From contig NZ_RKLT01000001.1 in the NCBI RefSeq assembly GCF_019599505.1, positions 1 to 64,000 of the forward strand: a stretch of 64,000 nucleotides of DNA, read 5' to 3'. The position numbers and the translations under genes were made by a program. Origin of the DNA: Haloarcula nitratireducens (lineage in GTDB: Archaea > Halobacteriota > Halobacteria > Halobacteriales > Haloarculaceae). Positions 44,220 to 51,141 of this stretch are shown here, piece after piece (within the stretch, counting starts at the first letter, position 1; each line of letters begins with the position of its first letter). The notes beneath the pieces were generated by a model, which saw nothing but the letters and a program-made list of their open reading frames with translations, made no database searches and was not told the origin of the DNA.

Positions 44220-44257
44220 TCGCTAGTACGTGCCATCAGTAATTAAGAGTTTTGGGT

Positions 44258-44271
44258 GTATTGGACAATAC
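44258..44271 (-). promoter_or_regulatory. CAATAC palindrome upstream of trxA (site 1)
   Basis: GTATTG-GA-CAATAC is a perfect palindrome, 39-52 nt before ATG 44219. Shares AGTATTGT (minus strand reading) with the sites before the HTH regulator, DUF7512 and MBL genes. Confidence 0.5.
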
Positions 44272-44420
44272 TATTGTTTCACGGTGGTCAGCGTGTGATC
44301 GCGTGTCTCTGTGCGGGATAGGTGGTGCACGCCGGTCCGTCGGTCCGGGACTCGAGACGAACTACCGGCGGCTCTCCGGCGCGGGCGAGACGAACCGGCG
44401 AGAGATTCAGAGGGGGAGAC

Positions 44421-45539
44421 TCAGTTGGCGGCGCAGTTGTTCGGGCCGAGTTCGAGCGATTCGACGTCGCCGCCCGGTTGCTCCTTGCCCCAGTTGATCT
44501 GTTTGATCTCGTTGTAGTTCGCGGGCTCGTCGGCGAGGCTCTCGACGATGGTCTCGACGAACGCCTCCTCGTCGCCGCCTTCGACGTGGCTCAGGAGTTC
44601 GTTGTTCGACTCCGCCACGAGGTCGCCGAGTTCGGTCGCGAGCGGGCGCACCTCCTCGTCGCTGAAGTGGCCGGGGAGGACGACCGCGTCGTCGTCGAAG
44701 TCGGTCAGCTCGTCGAGGCTGTCGAACAGTCGGCTCGCGGCCTCTCGGACGGCGTCCTCGGAACCGTCTTCGAGGTCCGGTCGGCCGACGCTGCGGAGGA
44801 ACAGCGTATCGCCGGAGAGGAGCGCGTCGCCGAAGTCGAAGGACGCGCTCCCTGGCGTGTGCCCGGGCGTGTGATGGACGTCGAGTTCGCGGCCGCCGAC
44901 GTCGATCGCGTCGCCGTCCTCGAGCTCGCTCACTCCGTCGAGCTCGCCGGCGTCCTCGCCGTGGAGGTAGTAGGGAACGTCGAGTTCGCCCGCGAGGCGG
45001 CGCGCGCCGGAGACGTGGTCGGCGTGGGCGTGCGTGTCGGCGACACCGACGATCTCGAGGTCGCGCTCGTCCGCGGCGTCGAGGTACTCCTCGATGTACT
45101 GCGTCGGGTCGACGACGACGGCCTCGCCGTCGTCGTGGGCGAGATAGGAGACACAGCCGGTGCCGGGCCGGACGACCTGGACGACGCCGTCGGCTCCCTC
45201 GACGTCGTACTGACGATGTGCCTTCCCCCACCCGTTCATCCCGTCGTCGATGGACTCGGCGTCGTAGCCGCGTTCGCGCAGGAACTCCGCGGCGCGAGCG
45301 GACGTGACGCCCGCGACGCAGACGACGGCGATCTCCTTCTCCTTCGGGACGTCGTCGAGTCGCTCCTCCAGCGAGGAGTAGTCGTATTCGAGGAGGTCGT
45401 CGTATATCGGGAGGTTCGTACTGCCCGGTATCTGCCACTCCTCGTAGTCCTCTTCGTTCCGGACGTCGAGGACGAAGAGGTCTTCGTCGTCTCGAACGCG
45501 ACGCGCGAGCTCGCTCGGTTCGTATCCGGTATTGCTCAT
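44421..45539 (-). CDS. Rhodanese-MBL fold fusion protein (persulfide dioxygenase-like)
   Basis: The 372-residue protein has an N-terminal rhodanese domain (about 5-110; active Cys74 in VVCVAGVTS) and a metallo-beta-lactamase domain (about 115-340; His170-x-His172-x-Asp174-His175 in THAHADHVSG, then HTPGHTPGS, LLSGDTLF and LPGHFSD). MBL domains of this type are ETHE1-like glutathione-persulfide dioxygenases or sulfur hydrolases; the rhodanese part would hand over a sulfane sulfur. The C-terminus ends ELGPNNCAAN, nearly the same as the protein at 48893. ATG 45539 lies six bases from a CCAATACTG site. Confidence 0.85.
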   Translation of the reverse strand: MSNTGYEPSELARRVRDDEDLFVLDVRNEEDYEEWQIPGSTNLPIYDDLLEYDYSSLEERLDDVPKEKEIAVVCVAGVTSARAAEFLRERGYDAESIDDGMNGWGKAHRQYDVEGADGVVQVVRPGTGCVSYLAHDDGEAVVVDPTQYIEEYLDAADERDLEIVGVADTHAHADHVSGARRLAGELDVPYYLHGEDAGELDGVSELEDGDAIDVGGRELDVHHTPGHTPGSASFDFGDALLSGDTLFLRSVGRPDLEDGSEDAVREAASRLFDSLDELTDFDDDAVVLPGHFSDEEVRPLATELGDLVAESNNELLSHVEGGDEEAFVETIVESLADEPANYNEIKQINWGKEQPGGDVESLELGPNNCAAN

Positions 45540-45544
45540 CGCAT

Positions 45545-45553
45545 CCAATACTG
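45545..45553 (-). promoter_or_regulatory. CAATACTG site at the MBL start (site 2)
   Basis: CCAATACTG (CAGTATTGG on the minus strand) lies 6-14 nt before ATG 45539. Matches the CAATACT core of the other sites; here it would overlap the transcription start. Confidence 0.4.
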
Positions 45554-45730
45554 AGGGATTCTGGACCCATAAATCCGTTGGCGGCGGTACGACGCGCTGA
45601 TTCAAAACGCCAGTAGACGCCGAATTAGCGACATGTGTGGTGAATCGGCGGCGTCTACTCACGATCGAGAGGGGTCCGACCGATCGACGGATCACCAACT
45701 ATTTCACCGTTCTCACACAACTATCGGCGA

Positions 45731-46099
45731 ATGAACCGAATCGGACCGTCCGAACTCGACGATCGGCTCTCGAGCGACGACGCGTTCGTCCTCGACGTCC
45801 GCCCGGCGGTCGACTATCGACGGGACCACGTCGCGGGCAGTTACAACGTCCCGGTCTACGAGGACCTCCGGCAGGGCGACACCGAGTCGCTCGACGCGCA
45901 CTTGGCGGAGATTCCCGACGGCCAGAGGGTCGTGACGGTCTGTAAGGCCGGGATCGTCGCGCGGAAGGCGACCGCTCACCTGAACGATCGCGGCTACGAG
46001 GCGACCACGCTCACCGGCGGCTTCAGAGGCTGGCGACACTACCGCGACCGGACGGTACTCTACCGCGTGGCCTCGCTCCTCCGACGGCTCGTCCCGTGA
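45731..46099 (+). CDS. Single-domain rhodanese (sulfurtransferase)
   Basis: The 122-residue rhodanese has FVLDVRPAVDYRRDHVAGSYNVPV at the start, the active-site loop with Cys71 (VTVCKAGIVARKA), and GGFRGWRHYRD near the end, followed by a basic C-terminal tail (RVASLLRRLVP) that may touch the membrane. It should carry a persulfide between donors and acceptors. It runs opposite to its neighbours in the sulfur block, and no CAATAC site precedes it. Confidence 0.85.
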   Translation: MNRIGPSELDDRLSSDDAFVLDVRPAVDYRRDHVAGSYNVPVYEDLRQGDTESLDAHLAEIPDGQRVVTVCKAGIVARKATAHLNDRGYEATTLTGGFRGWRHYRDRTVLYRVASLLRRLVP

Positions 46100-46193
46100 G
46101 TGCACGAGCGTACCGCTACCGAGGCGAGCCCGCGGTCTCTCCGGCAGTGATATTGAGCGAACGCGCGCGTGTAGCGCGAAGGGAAACCAGACC

Positions 46194-46595
46194 TCAGTTC
46201 TCGGCGGTGGCGGGGCGCGACTCGCTGTCGTACTTCTCGCCGAACTCCCCGATGAGCTGTCCCATCTGCGCGTACCAATCGTTGAGCGTCCGCTGCATCT
46301 CCTGAGCGATCTCCTCGCCGTCGCGGGGCCGATAGACGTGGTAGTAGCCGCCCTGGTCGTAGTTCACCTGCTCTTTCTGGATGAACCCCGCTTGCATCAG
46401 TCGCTGGACGCCGCGGTAGGCGGTCGAGCGCTCGCGGTCGACCTGATCCGCGATCTCGTCGACCGTGAGGGGATCCGCGCGGTCGTGGAGTAACTGGAAT
46501 ATCTCCTTGTCTATCTCCTTGAGGTCGTGGAAACACTCCAGTAACCCCTCGCACTGCATGTCCTTGCGGAGCATCTCGTTCATCGAGTTAGGCAT
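46194..46595 (-). CDS. TrmB-like winged-helix regulator, candidate sulfur regulator
   Basis: A 133-residue DNA-binding protein. The winged helix spans about residues 25-95 (KEIDKEIFQLLHDRADPLTVDEIADQV, then RSTAYRGVQRLMQAGFI and a wing with GGYYHVYRP), followed by a long C-terminal helix that is probably the dimer interface. Two Cys near the N-terminus (15 and 21 in MQCEGLLECF) could sense thiol or sulfane state, as proposed for other haloarchaeal TrmB-like redox regulators. It lies within the sulfur block, just downstream of TauE/SafE. Its own promoter holds the palindrome GGCACAATACTGTGCC, consistent with autoregulation. Confidence 0.78.
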   Translation of the reverse strand: MPNSMNEMLRKDMQCEGLLECFHDLKEIDKEIFQLLHDRADPLTVDEIADQVDRERSTAYRGVQRLMQAGFIQKEQVNYDQGGYYHVYRPRDGEEIAQEMQRTLNDWYAQMGQLIGEFGEKYDSESRPATAEN

Positions 46596-46642
46596 CGTTG
46601 GCAGACAGTACGAACCGGACGAGCAAAAGTATTTGCATAGAT

Positions 46643-46658
46643 GGCACAATACTGTGCC
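46643..46658 (-). promoter_or_regulatory. CACAATACT palindrome upstream of the HTH gene (site 3)
   Basis: GGCACA-ATAC-TGTGCC, a perfect 6-bp inverted repeat containing CACAATACT, 48-63 nt before ATG 46595 and just upstream of a TATA-like ATGCAAATACTTTTG. Confidence 0.55.
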
Positions 46659-46678
46659 TATCTCTGACGCCGCGAGGT

Positions 46679-47677
46679 CTACGACGTGGTGAGGCGACAC
46701 CACGTACCGTCCGAGTCTCCCCGGAGCCGACAGACCGCGGCGAGGACCACCGCCCCGCTCACCAGCAGGGCCGACCCGAAGATGAGGACGGTGCTCAGCG
46801 TGTTCAGGGCCTCGATTCCGTAGACGGTTCCGAGTTTGTTCGAGGCGACGGCGACGCTGCCGGCGAGCAGCATCGCGGCGAAGTAGCCCTTTATCTCGCC
46901 CTCGTCGACGAGGTTAGTCGCCCCGGCTCCTACGCGCGCGCCGAGGGCGCTTCCCACCAGAAGCGCGCCGACGACGGGGAGTGCGACCGACCCGGACTGC
47001 GCGTAGGTGAACGCGCCGAACGCGCCCGAGATCGTTATCTGGAGGATGTCAGTCCCCACGGCGATAGCCGCGGGCACGCCGAGGCCGTACATCATCGCCG
47101 GCATCAGCAGGAAGCCGCCGCCGACGCCGAGGAACCCCGAGAGGACGCCGATGACGAGGCCGACCGCGAAGATGATGGTCCCAGAGACGCGGACGCCGCC
47201 GCGTAACGTTACCATCGGGGGGATGTGGAGTGACTGAACGCGGCCGGCGAGGTCGCTGCTGGTCTCGCTCTCCTCGTCGTCCGACCACGCGTCGCGCAGC
47301 GTGAACAGGCCGACTATCGCGAGGAGGCCGACGTAGGCGACGTTGATGATGAGGTCGGCCATCCCGGTGGCGTCGAGGAAGAACACGACGTTCTTCCCGG
47401 CCTCGATGCCCAGCGTCATGGCGACGGTCATGATGACGGCGAGCGTGTAATCGACCTGCCCGTGGTCGCGGTGCCGGAGCGCGCCGATGACGCTCGTCCC
47501 GAAGACGAACGCGAGGCCGCTCCCGACGGCGACCGTCGAGGGGTAGCCCATCACGAGCAACGCGGGGGTCACGAGGAACGACCCGCCCATCCCGAAGAAC
47601 CCGAAGAGGGTCCCGATGAGCAGTCCGAAGCCCACGAAGAGCGCGATCATTCCGATACTCAGTCCGAATATCGCCAT
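46679..47677 (-). CDS. TauE/SafE family sulfite/sulfur-compound permease
   Basis: The 332-residue protein has about eight membrane segments and the two internal repeats of the TauE/SafE family (GFFGMGGSFLVTPALLVMGYPSTVAVGSGL and GFLGVGGGFLLMPAMMYGLGVPAAIAVGTD), with a charged cytoplasmic loop (about 130-150). Members move sulfite, sulfonates, thiosulfate or other sulfur compounds. It follows the 49-residue DUF7512 gene with two bases between stop and start, so the two are one transcript. Position in the sulfur block supports a sulfur substrate. Confidence 0.85.
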   Translation of the reverse strand: MAIFGLSIGMIALFVGFGLLIGTLFGFFGMGGSFLVTPALLVMGYPSTVAVGSGLAFVFGTSVIGALRHRDHGQVDYTLAVIMTVAMTLGIEAGKNVVFFLDATGMADLIINVAYVGLLAIVGLFTLRDAWSDDEESETSSDLAGRVQSLHIPPMVTLRGGVRVSGTIIFAVGLVIGVLSGFLGVGGGFLLMPAMMYGLGVPAAIAVGTDILQITISGAFGAFTYAQSGSVALPVVGALLVGSALGARVGAGATNLVDEGEIKGYFAAMLLAGSVAVASNKLGTVYGIEALNTLSTVLIFGSALLVSGAVVLAAVCRLRGDSDGTWCRLTTS

Positions 47678-47679
47678 CG

Positions 47680-47829
47680 TCAGTCACCTCCGAGCGCGTC
47701 GAGGACGGTCGAGCCGAGCGCGCCGCTGAGCGCGCCGTAGCCGACGTACAGGACGAGGGCCTCCGCGAAGACGACCCCGACGGTGGCGACGGCCTGCGCA
47801 GAGCCGCTCAGCGATTCGAGCCCGAACAT
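47680..47829 (-). CDS. Small DUF7512-type membrane peptide
   Basis: A 49-residue peptide (MFGLESLSGS start, ending DALGGD) with one long hydrophobic stretch (about 13-36). Stop codon at 47680-47682, two bases before the TauE/SafE start. Such peptides sit next to TauE/SafE-type permeases in haloarchaea (DUF7512), so it is probably a small subunit or stabiliser. The promoter region holds ACACAATACT (47871-47880). Confidence 0.7.
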   Translation of the reverse strand: MFGLESLSGSAQAVATVGVVFAEALVLYVGYGALSGALGSTVLDALGGD

Positions 47830-47870
47830 CTCACGCTCCCTCTATTGGTTTGGTTAGTATATCCATTACT

Positions 47871-47880
47871 ACACAATACT
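47871..47880 (-). promoter_or_regulatory. CACAATACT site upstream of DUF7512-tauE (site 4)
   Basis: ACACAATACT, 42-51 nt before ATG 47829, upstream of a TATA-like GGATATACTAACC. Identical over ten bases to the site before the MBL gene at 50080, same orientation. Confidence 0.55.
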
Positions 47881-47925
47881 GCTTCCGAACGGTTGGCGTA
47901 TCGAGTCGAGACATCTGTGGTACTG

Positions 47926-48393
47926 TTAGCGCGTGGTCGCGTCGGTCGTGGTCGCGTCGTCTGTGCTGGTCGAGCGCACGTATCCCTGCGCGTAGGCTCC
48001 GAGGAACATGCCGGCTATCGCCCACAGGATCGGGTAGTTACCGACCCCGAAACTGGCGTAGGCGGCACCCGGGCAGATGCCCGAGAGCCCCCAGCCGACG
48101 CCGAAGACGGCACCGCCGAGGACGACGTTCCGGTCGAACTCTTTCACGCGGCGCGCGTACTCGCGAGCGGTCAGCGGCGCTCGGTCGAGATACCGCGTCG
48201 CGACGGTGAACGTGATCCCGCTGACGACGGCCGCGCCGCCCATCACGAACAGGAGGCCGAAGTCCTCGAACTGGAGGAAGTCCAGCACGATCTCGGGCTT
48301 GGCCATCCCGCTGACGGCGAGGCCGAGGCCGAATATCAGCCCCCCGACGTAGATTATCGGGAGGAACAGCGGGCTCCGGTCGGCGTCGCTCAC
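47926..48393 (-). CDS. YeeE/YedE family half-transporter, second gene
   Basis: A 155-residue protein with four membrane segments and the YeeE/YedE pattern: GGLIFGLGLAVSGMAKPEIVLDFLQF and GWGLSGICPGAAYASFG. The Cys in GICPGAA is the type of residue that relays thiosulfate or sulfane sulfur in TsuA. The GTG start overlaps the stop of the first half gene (48390-48393), so both halves are translated together and probably pair to make a full transporter. It ends the operon that begins with the MBL gene at 50080. Confidence 0.82.
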   Translation of the reverse strand: MSDADRSPLFLPIIYVGGLIFGLGLAVSGMAKPEIVLDFLQFEDFGLLFVMGGAAVVSGITFTVATRYLDRAPLTAREYARRVKEFDRNVVLGGAVFGVGWGLSGICPGAAYASFGVGNYPILWAIAGMFLGAYAQGYVRSTSTDDATTTDATTR

Positions 48394-48890
48394 GGGCTCA
48401 CCCCCAGGGCCTGGACTATCTGCGCGGTCCCGATGGCGAACGTCATGAACGTGGCGACGTTCACCAGCGAGGTGTTCGAGAGGGACCCGACCCCGCAGAC
48501 GCCGTGTCCCGAGGTACAGCCCTTCCCGAGGCGCGTGCCGACGCCGACGAGGAAGCCGCCGCCGAGCAGCCGCCACCACTCGACTCTCGTCGTCCAGATT
48601 CCCGGGTCGGGCGCGAGGACGAACGCCCAGAGCGCCGCGCCGCTGACGATACCCGCGGTGAAGACGAGTCGCCACCCCCGCGACTGGCGGTACTTGAAGC
48701 GGTTGAACCGGTCGACGTTCGAGACGTACGAGAGCGTCGATTCGAGGAACGTGCTCGCGCCCGCGATGATACCCGTCGAGAGGTAGACGACCGACGCTCC
48801 GAGCCCGACGAGGAGGCCGCCGAGCAGGTACGGCAGCACTCCCCGGGGGAAGGGGTCTCCGAGCGCGAACAGCGGTGTGAGGGGTTCCAT
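48390..48890 (-). CDS. YeeE/YedE family half-transporter, first gene
   Basis: A 166-residue protein with about four membrane segments. The key loop reads GVGTRLGKGCTSGHGVCGVGSLS, the conserved Cys-containing motif of the TsuA/YeeE thiosulfate-uptake family, and the start carries LPYLLGGLLVGLGASVVYLSTG. Its start lies two bases after the stop of the upstream rhodanese-MBL gene, and its end overlaps the next half gene. Together they should import thiosulfate or a related sulfur species for the MBL, TusA and DsrE proteins. Confidence 0.83.
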   Translation of the reverse strand: MEPLTPLFALGDPFPRGVLPYLLGGLLVGLGASVVYLSTGIIAGASTFLESTLSYVSNVDRFNRFKYRQSRGWRLVFTAGIVSGAALWAFVLAPDPGIWTTRVEWWRLLGGGFLVGVGTRLGKGCTSGHGVCGVGSLSNTSLVNVATFMTFAIGTAQIVQALGVSP

Positions 48891-48892
48891 CG

Positions 48893-50080
48893 TCAGTTAG
48901 TCAGCGCGTCCTCGCTGGCGGCGCAGTTGTTCGGCCCGAGTTCGAGCTCGAACGCCGTCTCGTCGTCGGGGGACTGCCGCCCGAGGTTGGTCGCGATGAT
49001 GTCCTCGTAGTTCGCGGGCTGGGGCGGCATGTCGGCGACGATGAACTCGACGAACTCGTCTTCGTCCATCGAGAGCGCGTCCATCCGCGCTTCGAGGTCG
49101 CCGAGTTCGGCCGTGTACGTGCCGTCGTCGGCGGGCGTCGCCGAGTCGCTGAAGTGAGCCGGCGCGACGACCGTCTCGTCGGGCAGCGTCAGGACGCGTT
49201 CGGTGAGGCTCTCGTAGAGCGTTCGGGCGGCGTCCTTCGCGGCTTCGGGGTCTTCGAGGTCCGGCCGGGCGACGCTCTCGGTGAAGAGGCCGTCGCCGGT
49301 GAACAGGACGTTACCGACCTTGTAGGCGGTCATCCCGGTCGTGTGGCCGGGGGTGTGAACGACCTCGATTTCGGTGTCACCGAGCGAGAGCGTCTCCCCG
49401 TCTTCGACCGTCTCGAAGTCCGCGTCGTAGTCGACGCCGCGGCCGGCGGCCGCCTCGGGCAGAATCGCCGTCGTGTCGGTCCCGGCGGAGAGGTCGCGGA
49501 TGCCCGAGATGTGGTCCGCGTGGACGTGGGTATCGAGCGCGTACGTCAGGTCGGCTCCGAGCGCCTTCGCGTCCCGAACGTACTCGTCGGCGAAGGCCCG
49601 AAGCGGGTCGACGACCGCCGCCTCCCCGTCGGAGACGACGAGGTAGGCGAGACAGCCGCTCGACGGACGCTGATACTGCGCGACGGTCACGTCGCCGGCC
49701 GCGTCCAGTTCCTGGTACTCGTAGATGCGCGCCCAGCCCTTCATCCCGCGTTCGAGGTGGTCGACCTCGTACCCCTCGGCTTCGAGGTGCTCGGCGACCA
49801 TCTCGCTGGAACCGCCCTTCGCACAGAGGACCGTGATACGCCGGTCGTCCGGGAGGTCCGCGTGCAGGTCCTCGGGGATGCCGTCGAGCAACTGGAAGTA
49901 CGGGTAGTTCACGATCTCGACGGACTCGCCGTCGATGCGCCACTCCTCGAAGTCGCCCTCCGAGCGCGCGTCGAGGACGAACACGTCCTCGCCGGCGTCG
50001 ATGCGGGCTTTCAGTTCGGCGGGCGTGGTCGATGCGACCGTTTCGCTGGTGTCGGGGTTGGCCCCTTGAGTCATCGTCAC
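48893..50080 (-). CDS. Rhodanese-MBL fold fusion protein (persulfide dioxygenase-like)
   Basis: A 395-residue paralogue of the protein at 44421. The rhodanese domain (about 15-122) has Cys86 in VLCAKGGSS; the MBL domain (about 130-365) has His185-x-His187-x-Asp189-His190 (THVHADHISG), VHTPGHTTGM, LFTGDGLFTE and VAPAHFSD. The tail repeats the motif ELGPNNCAAS, then runs seven residues further. First gene of an operon with two YeeE/YedE halves. ATG 50080 and ATG 50074 are both possible. An ACACAATACT site lies upstream. Confidence 0.86.
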   Translation of the reverse strand: MTMTQGANPDTSETVASTTPAELKARIDAGEDVFVLDARSEGDFEEWRIDGESVEIVNYPYFQLLDGIPEDLHADLPDDRRITVLCAKGGSSEMVAEHLEAEGYEVDHLERGMKGWARIYEYQELDAAGDVTVAQYQRPSSGCLAYLVVSDGEAAVVDPLRAFADEYVRDAKALGADLTYALDTHVHADHISGIRDLSAGTDTTAILPEAAAGRGVDYDADFETVEDGETLSLGDTEIEVVHTPGHTTGMTAYKVGNVLFTGDGLFTESVARPDLEDPEAAKDAARTLYESLTERVLTLPDETVVAPAHFSDSATPADDGTYTAELGDLEARMDALSMDEDEFVEFIVADMPPQPANYEDIIATNLGRQSPDDETAFELELGPNNCAASEDALTN

Positions 50081-50132
50081 TCCTCTCTATCGGTTGCTCG
50101 GAAATAAGGCTTTGCATAGTAATTCAACTCCC

Positions 50133-50142
50133 ACACAATACT
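50133..50142 (-). promoter_or_regulatory. CACAATACT site upstream of the MBL-YeeE operon (site 5)
   Basis: ACACAATACT, 53-62 nt before ATG 50080, followed on the minus strand by a TATA-like TTGAATTACTAT. Same ten bases as 47871-47880. Confidence 0.55.
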
Positions 50143-50237
50143 AATGGCGAAAAAAGCGGCGTATTAGGACCAAATACAGACTATATCGACAGAGCGGGGG
50201 CAGAGTAGTGTACAATTCTATGATTACTACCGACACA

Positions 50238-50247
50238 TTTTTTATAC
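50238..50247 (+). promoter_or_regulatory. TATA box for tusA
   Basis: TTTTTTATAC lies about 33-42 nt before ATG 50280; the inverted repeat GGTATTG...CAATACC falls between it and the gene. Confidence 0.5.
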
Positions 50248-50254
50248 TGCACCC

Positions 50255-50279
50255 GGTATTGGGTGGTGAAGACAATACC
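50255..50279 (+). promoter_or_regulatory. CAATACC inverted repeat before tusA (site 6)
   Basis: GGTATTG (50255-50261) and CAATACC (50273-50279) form a perfect 7-bp inverted repeat with an 11-bp spacer ending right at ATG 50280. Binding here would cover the transcription start. Confidence 0.5.
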
Positions 50280-50522
50280 ATGACCGAACACGAAGTCACC
50301 CAGACGCTCGACGTGAAAGGAGAGAACTGCCCGATGCCGGTCGTCAAGACCAAGCAGAACGTCGACCAGCTCGCCGAGGGCGACGTCCTCGAAGTGCTCG
50401 CGACGGACCCGGGGAGCATGAGCGACCTCGGCGGATGGGCCGACACGACCGACGGCGTCGAACTCCTCGATCAAGCGGAGGGCGAGGACGTCTTCAAACA
50501 CTACGTGCGCAAGACGGAGTGA
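50280..50522 (+). CDS. TusA family sulfurtransferase
   Basis: The 80-residue protein has the TusA signature Cys17-Pro-Met-Pro20 (LDVKGENCPMPVVKTKQNV) and the closing FKHYVRKT. TusA proteins carry a persulfide on that Cys and pass it to DsrE or other acceptors in sulfur oxidation, tRNA thiolation or cofactor synthesis. Gene start ATG 50280 follows a TATA box and an inverted repeat. The dsrE-like gene begins eight bases after its stop, so the pair is an operon. Confidence 0.92.
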   Translation: MTEHEVTQTLDVKGENCPMPVVKTKQNVDQLAEGDVLEVLATDPGSMSDLGGWADTTDGVELLDQAEGEDVFKHYVRKTE

Positions 50523-50530
50523 GACCAGCC

Positions 50531-51103
50531 ATGAGCACAGACACGCCTACGGCATCCGACGAGGATGTTCCGACCCGCGCCGAACTCGCCGCGCGCATCG
50601 AGGAGTTAGAGGAGTCGCTCGCCGAAGCGACCGAGGACGACGGCCAGCAGAAGATGTCCATCATCGCCACGAAGGGGACGCTGGACATGGCGTACCCGCC
50701 GCTCATCCTCGCCAGCACCGCCGCCGCCTTCGGCTACGACGTGACGGTCTTCCACACGTTCTGGGGGCTGGACATCCTCCACGAGGAGCGCTCGAAGGAC
50801 CTCAAACTGAGTTCGGTCGGCAACCCGAACATGCCCGTCCCGAACGTCCTCGGCGCGCTCCCCGGGATGGACCGGATGACGACGCGGATGATGGCGAAGA
50901 AGATAGACGACAACGACACGGCCACCATCGAGGAGCTCATCGAGACCTCGCTGGATATGGGCGTGGAGTTCCAGGCCTGTCAGATGACCATCGACCTGAT
51001 GGACTACGACGAGGACGACTTCTACGACGGCGTCACGACCGGCGTCGGCGCGGCGACGGCCATTCAGGACATGGCCGACAGCGACATTCAACTGTTGGTC
51101 TGA
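50531..51103 (+). CDS. DsrE/DsrF/DrsH-like sulfur carrier
   Basis: The 190-residue protein has an acidic N-terminal extension with a short coiled coil (about 16-38), then the DsrE fold: MSIIATKGTLDMAYPPLILASTAAAFGYDVTVF and, near the end, Cys150 in GVEFQACQMTIDLM, which is the expected persulfide-carrying Cys. It probably receives sulfur from TusA encoded just upstream. Such peroxiredoxin-like DrsE proteins are linked to membrane or disulfide-reductase sulfur systems in archaea. Confidence 0.88.
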   Translation: MSTDTPTASDEDVPTRAELAARIEELEESLAEATEDDGQQKMSIIATKGTLDMAYPPLILASTAAAFGYDVTVFHTFWGLDILHEERSKDLKLSSVGNPNMPVPNVLGALPGMDRMTTRMMAKKIDDNDTATIEELIETSLDMGVEFQACQMTIDLMDYDEDDFYDGVTTGVGAATAIQDMADSDIQLLV

Positions 51104-51141
51104 CCGACCGGCCGACCGAGTTCCACCCTGCGCGACGTCCG

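Noticed and set aside
47831..48025. 64-codon minus-strand frame overlapping the end of the YeeE gene
   Set aside because: Arg-rich shadow of the transporter's C-terminal codons; no family and no conserved features.
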